This document shows positions 63,432-64,000 of a DNA stretch of 64,000 nucleotides, piece by piece (the first letter of the stretch is position 1; each line of letters begins with the position of its first letter). The position numbers and the translations under genes are program-made. This DNA is from Leptolyngbya sp. O-77 (GTDB lineage: Bacteria; Cyanobacteriota; Cyanobacteriia; Elainellales; Elainellaceae): positions 186,001-250,000 of the forward strand of contig NZ_AP017367.1 of the NCBI RefSeq assembly GCF_001548395.1, written 5' to 3'. A model generated the notes under the pieces. That model was not told the DNA's origin. It saw only the letters and a program-made list of their open reading frames with translations, and made no database searches.

Positions 63432-63541
63432 AGGAAGAAATGAAAAATGAAAAACGAAAAATAAAACCTCTTCGTTCTTCGTTCTTCGTTCTTCCTTCTT
63501 CCCTCTTCCCTCTTCCTTCTTCCTTCTTCGCTCTTCCTTCC
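63432..63541. repeat. GAACGAA/TTCGTTC repeat block 6
   Basis: Purine arm (AAATGAAAAATGAAAAACG, about 63432-63465) followed by a longer pyrimidine arm (TTCGTTCTTCGTTCTTCC units) to 63541. It lies in the divergent gap between the sulfatase-like and DUF427 genes. Confidence 0.88.
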
Positions 63542-63597
63542 AACCCTGCACTACACTGAGGGGCAGTTTGAATAACCATTGCAAGGGGCGGAGCAAC

Positions 63598-64000
63598 ATG
63601 CGCGATCGCATTGTGCCAGGGCCAGGACAAGAGTCGGTGTGGGATTATCCCCGTCCGCCTCGGCTAGAGGTAACGTCAAAGCGGGTGCAGGTGGTGTTTA
63701 ATGGGGTGGCGATCGCCGATACGCAGCGGGCGAAGCGGATCTTGGAAACGAGCCATCCGCCGGTGTACTATATCCCGCCGGAGGATATTCGCATGGAGTA
63801 TCTAACGCCGACTCCGCGCTCTAGCTTTTGCGAGTGGAAGGGGCAGGCGGGCTATTACACGATTACGGTGGGCGATCGCACGGCGGAGAACGCAGCTTGG
63901 TTTTATGCCAACCCAGTCAGCGCCTATGCCGAAATCAAGGATCACGTTGCGTTCTATCCGAGTAGAATGGACGCTTGCTATGTCGATGGTGAGCAGGTGC
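63598..64000 (+). CDS. DUF427 domain protein (3' end beyond window)
   Basis: Open from ATG 63598, with GGGGCGGAG upstream, to the right edge (134 codons). The product begins MRDRIVPGPGQESVWDYPRPP and contains RLEVTSKRVQVVFNGVAIADT, PPVYYIPPEDIRMEYL, 'CEWKGQAGYYTI' and AWFYANP. These are the core features of DUF427, a small beta-barrel fold of unknown function common in cyanobacteria. There is no signal peptide. It is not a complete frame in this window. Confidence 0.85.
   Translation, partial: MRDRIVPGPGQESVWDYPRPPRLEVTSKRVQVVFNGVAIADTQRAKRILETSHPPVYYIPPEDIRMEYLTPTPRSSFCEWKGQAGYYTITVGDRTAENAAWFYANPVSAYAEIKDHVAFYPSRMDACYVDGEQV

Noticed and set aside
1..64000. tRNA, rRNA, tmRNA, RNase P, SRP RNA and CRISPR arrays
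   Set aside because: Looked for the T-loop GGTTCRAATCC pattern, known RNA core motifs and regularly spaced repeats of 25-40 bp; none found. Tandem arrays here have no unique spacers.

Overview
The window reads as a chromosomal segment of a filamentous cyanobacterium, most likely of the Leptolyngbya/Thermoleptolyngbya type (inference). The evidence is the very dense HIP1 octamer (GCGATCGC) plus cyanobacterial families: an SLH-OprB porin, a fused NTRC thioredoxin reductase, a DICT-domain histidine kinase, a TIGR02652 protein, a DUF92/VTE6-type kinase, DUF4058, and CHAT and caspase proteins with TPR or WD40 repeats. No tRNA, rRNA, CRISPR array or intact transposase was recognised.

Layout. 1-11 kb: a truncated secreted protein, a four-PAS protein, a nucleoside-salvage pair (deoxyribosyltransferase + NupC), an SLH porin with a frameshifted last strand, an Rcp-type response regulator, a gene-poor 1.2 kb, and a REC-GAF-GAF histidine kinase. 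11-26 kb: mostly housekeeping (tadA, NTRC, O-methyltransferase, phytyl-phosphate-kinase-like DUF92, DICT kinase, GT2, Coq4-like protein, two VOC proteins, peroxiredoxin-like/2OG-oxygenase fusion, gamma carbonic anhydrase-like protein). 26-40 kb: a very large caspase-STAND-WD40 protein, an AT-rich 1.3 kb, hflX, galE, a MITE and tandem repeats, a CHAT-TPR protein and a lone PD-(D/E)XK nuclease. 40-44 kb: a divergent pair, FAD oxidoreductase-SLH and TPR-CPBP membrane protein.

44.3-52.3 kb is a compact minus-strand operon, visibly poorer in G+C and HIP1 than its flanks: two sulfotransferases, two coiled-coil proteins, a Gmd-like dehydratase, a glycosyltransferase-FkbM fusion, a GT2 and an FkbM methyltransferase. 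Two neighbouring products end in the same short tag (SSKFWKL). The set looks like a surface-glycan locus making a sulfated, methylated polymer (inference). A polyprenol-phosphate mannosyltransferase-like GT2 lies just upstream. 53-64 kb: DUF4058, RecQ, alpha/beta hydrolase, a decayed mazEF-like remnant, a CPA1 antiporter, gap1-type GAPDH, a TrkA-type K+ regulator, a sulfatase-like enzyme and a DUF427 protein cut by the right edge.

The window is rich in small repeats: six blocks built on TTCGTTC/GAACGAA heptamers between genes, a palindromic element of about 32 bp found five times inside coding regions and translated in different frames, an ATTTTGGATT-type intergenic family, a 90-bp hairpin MITE, and several short tandem arrays.
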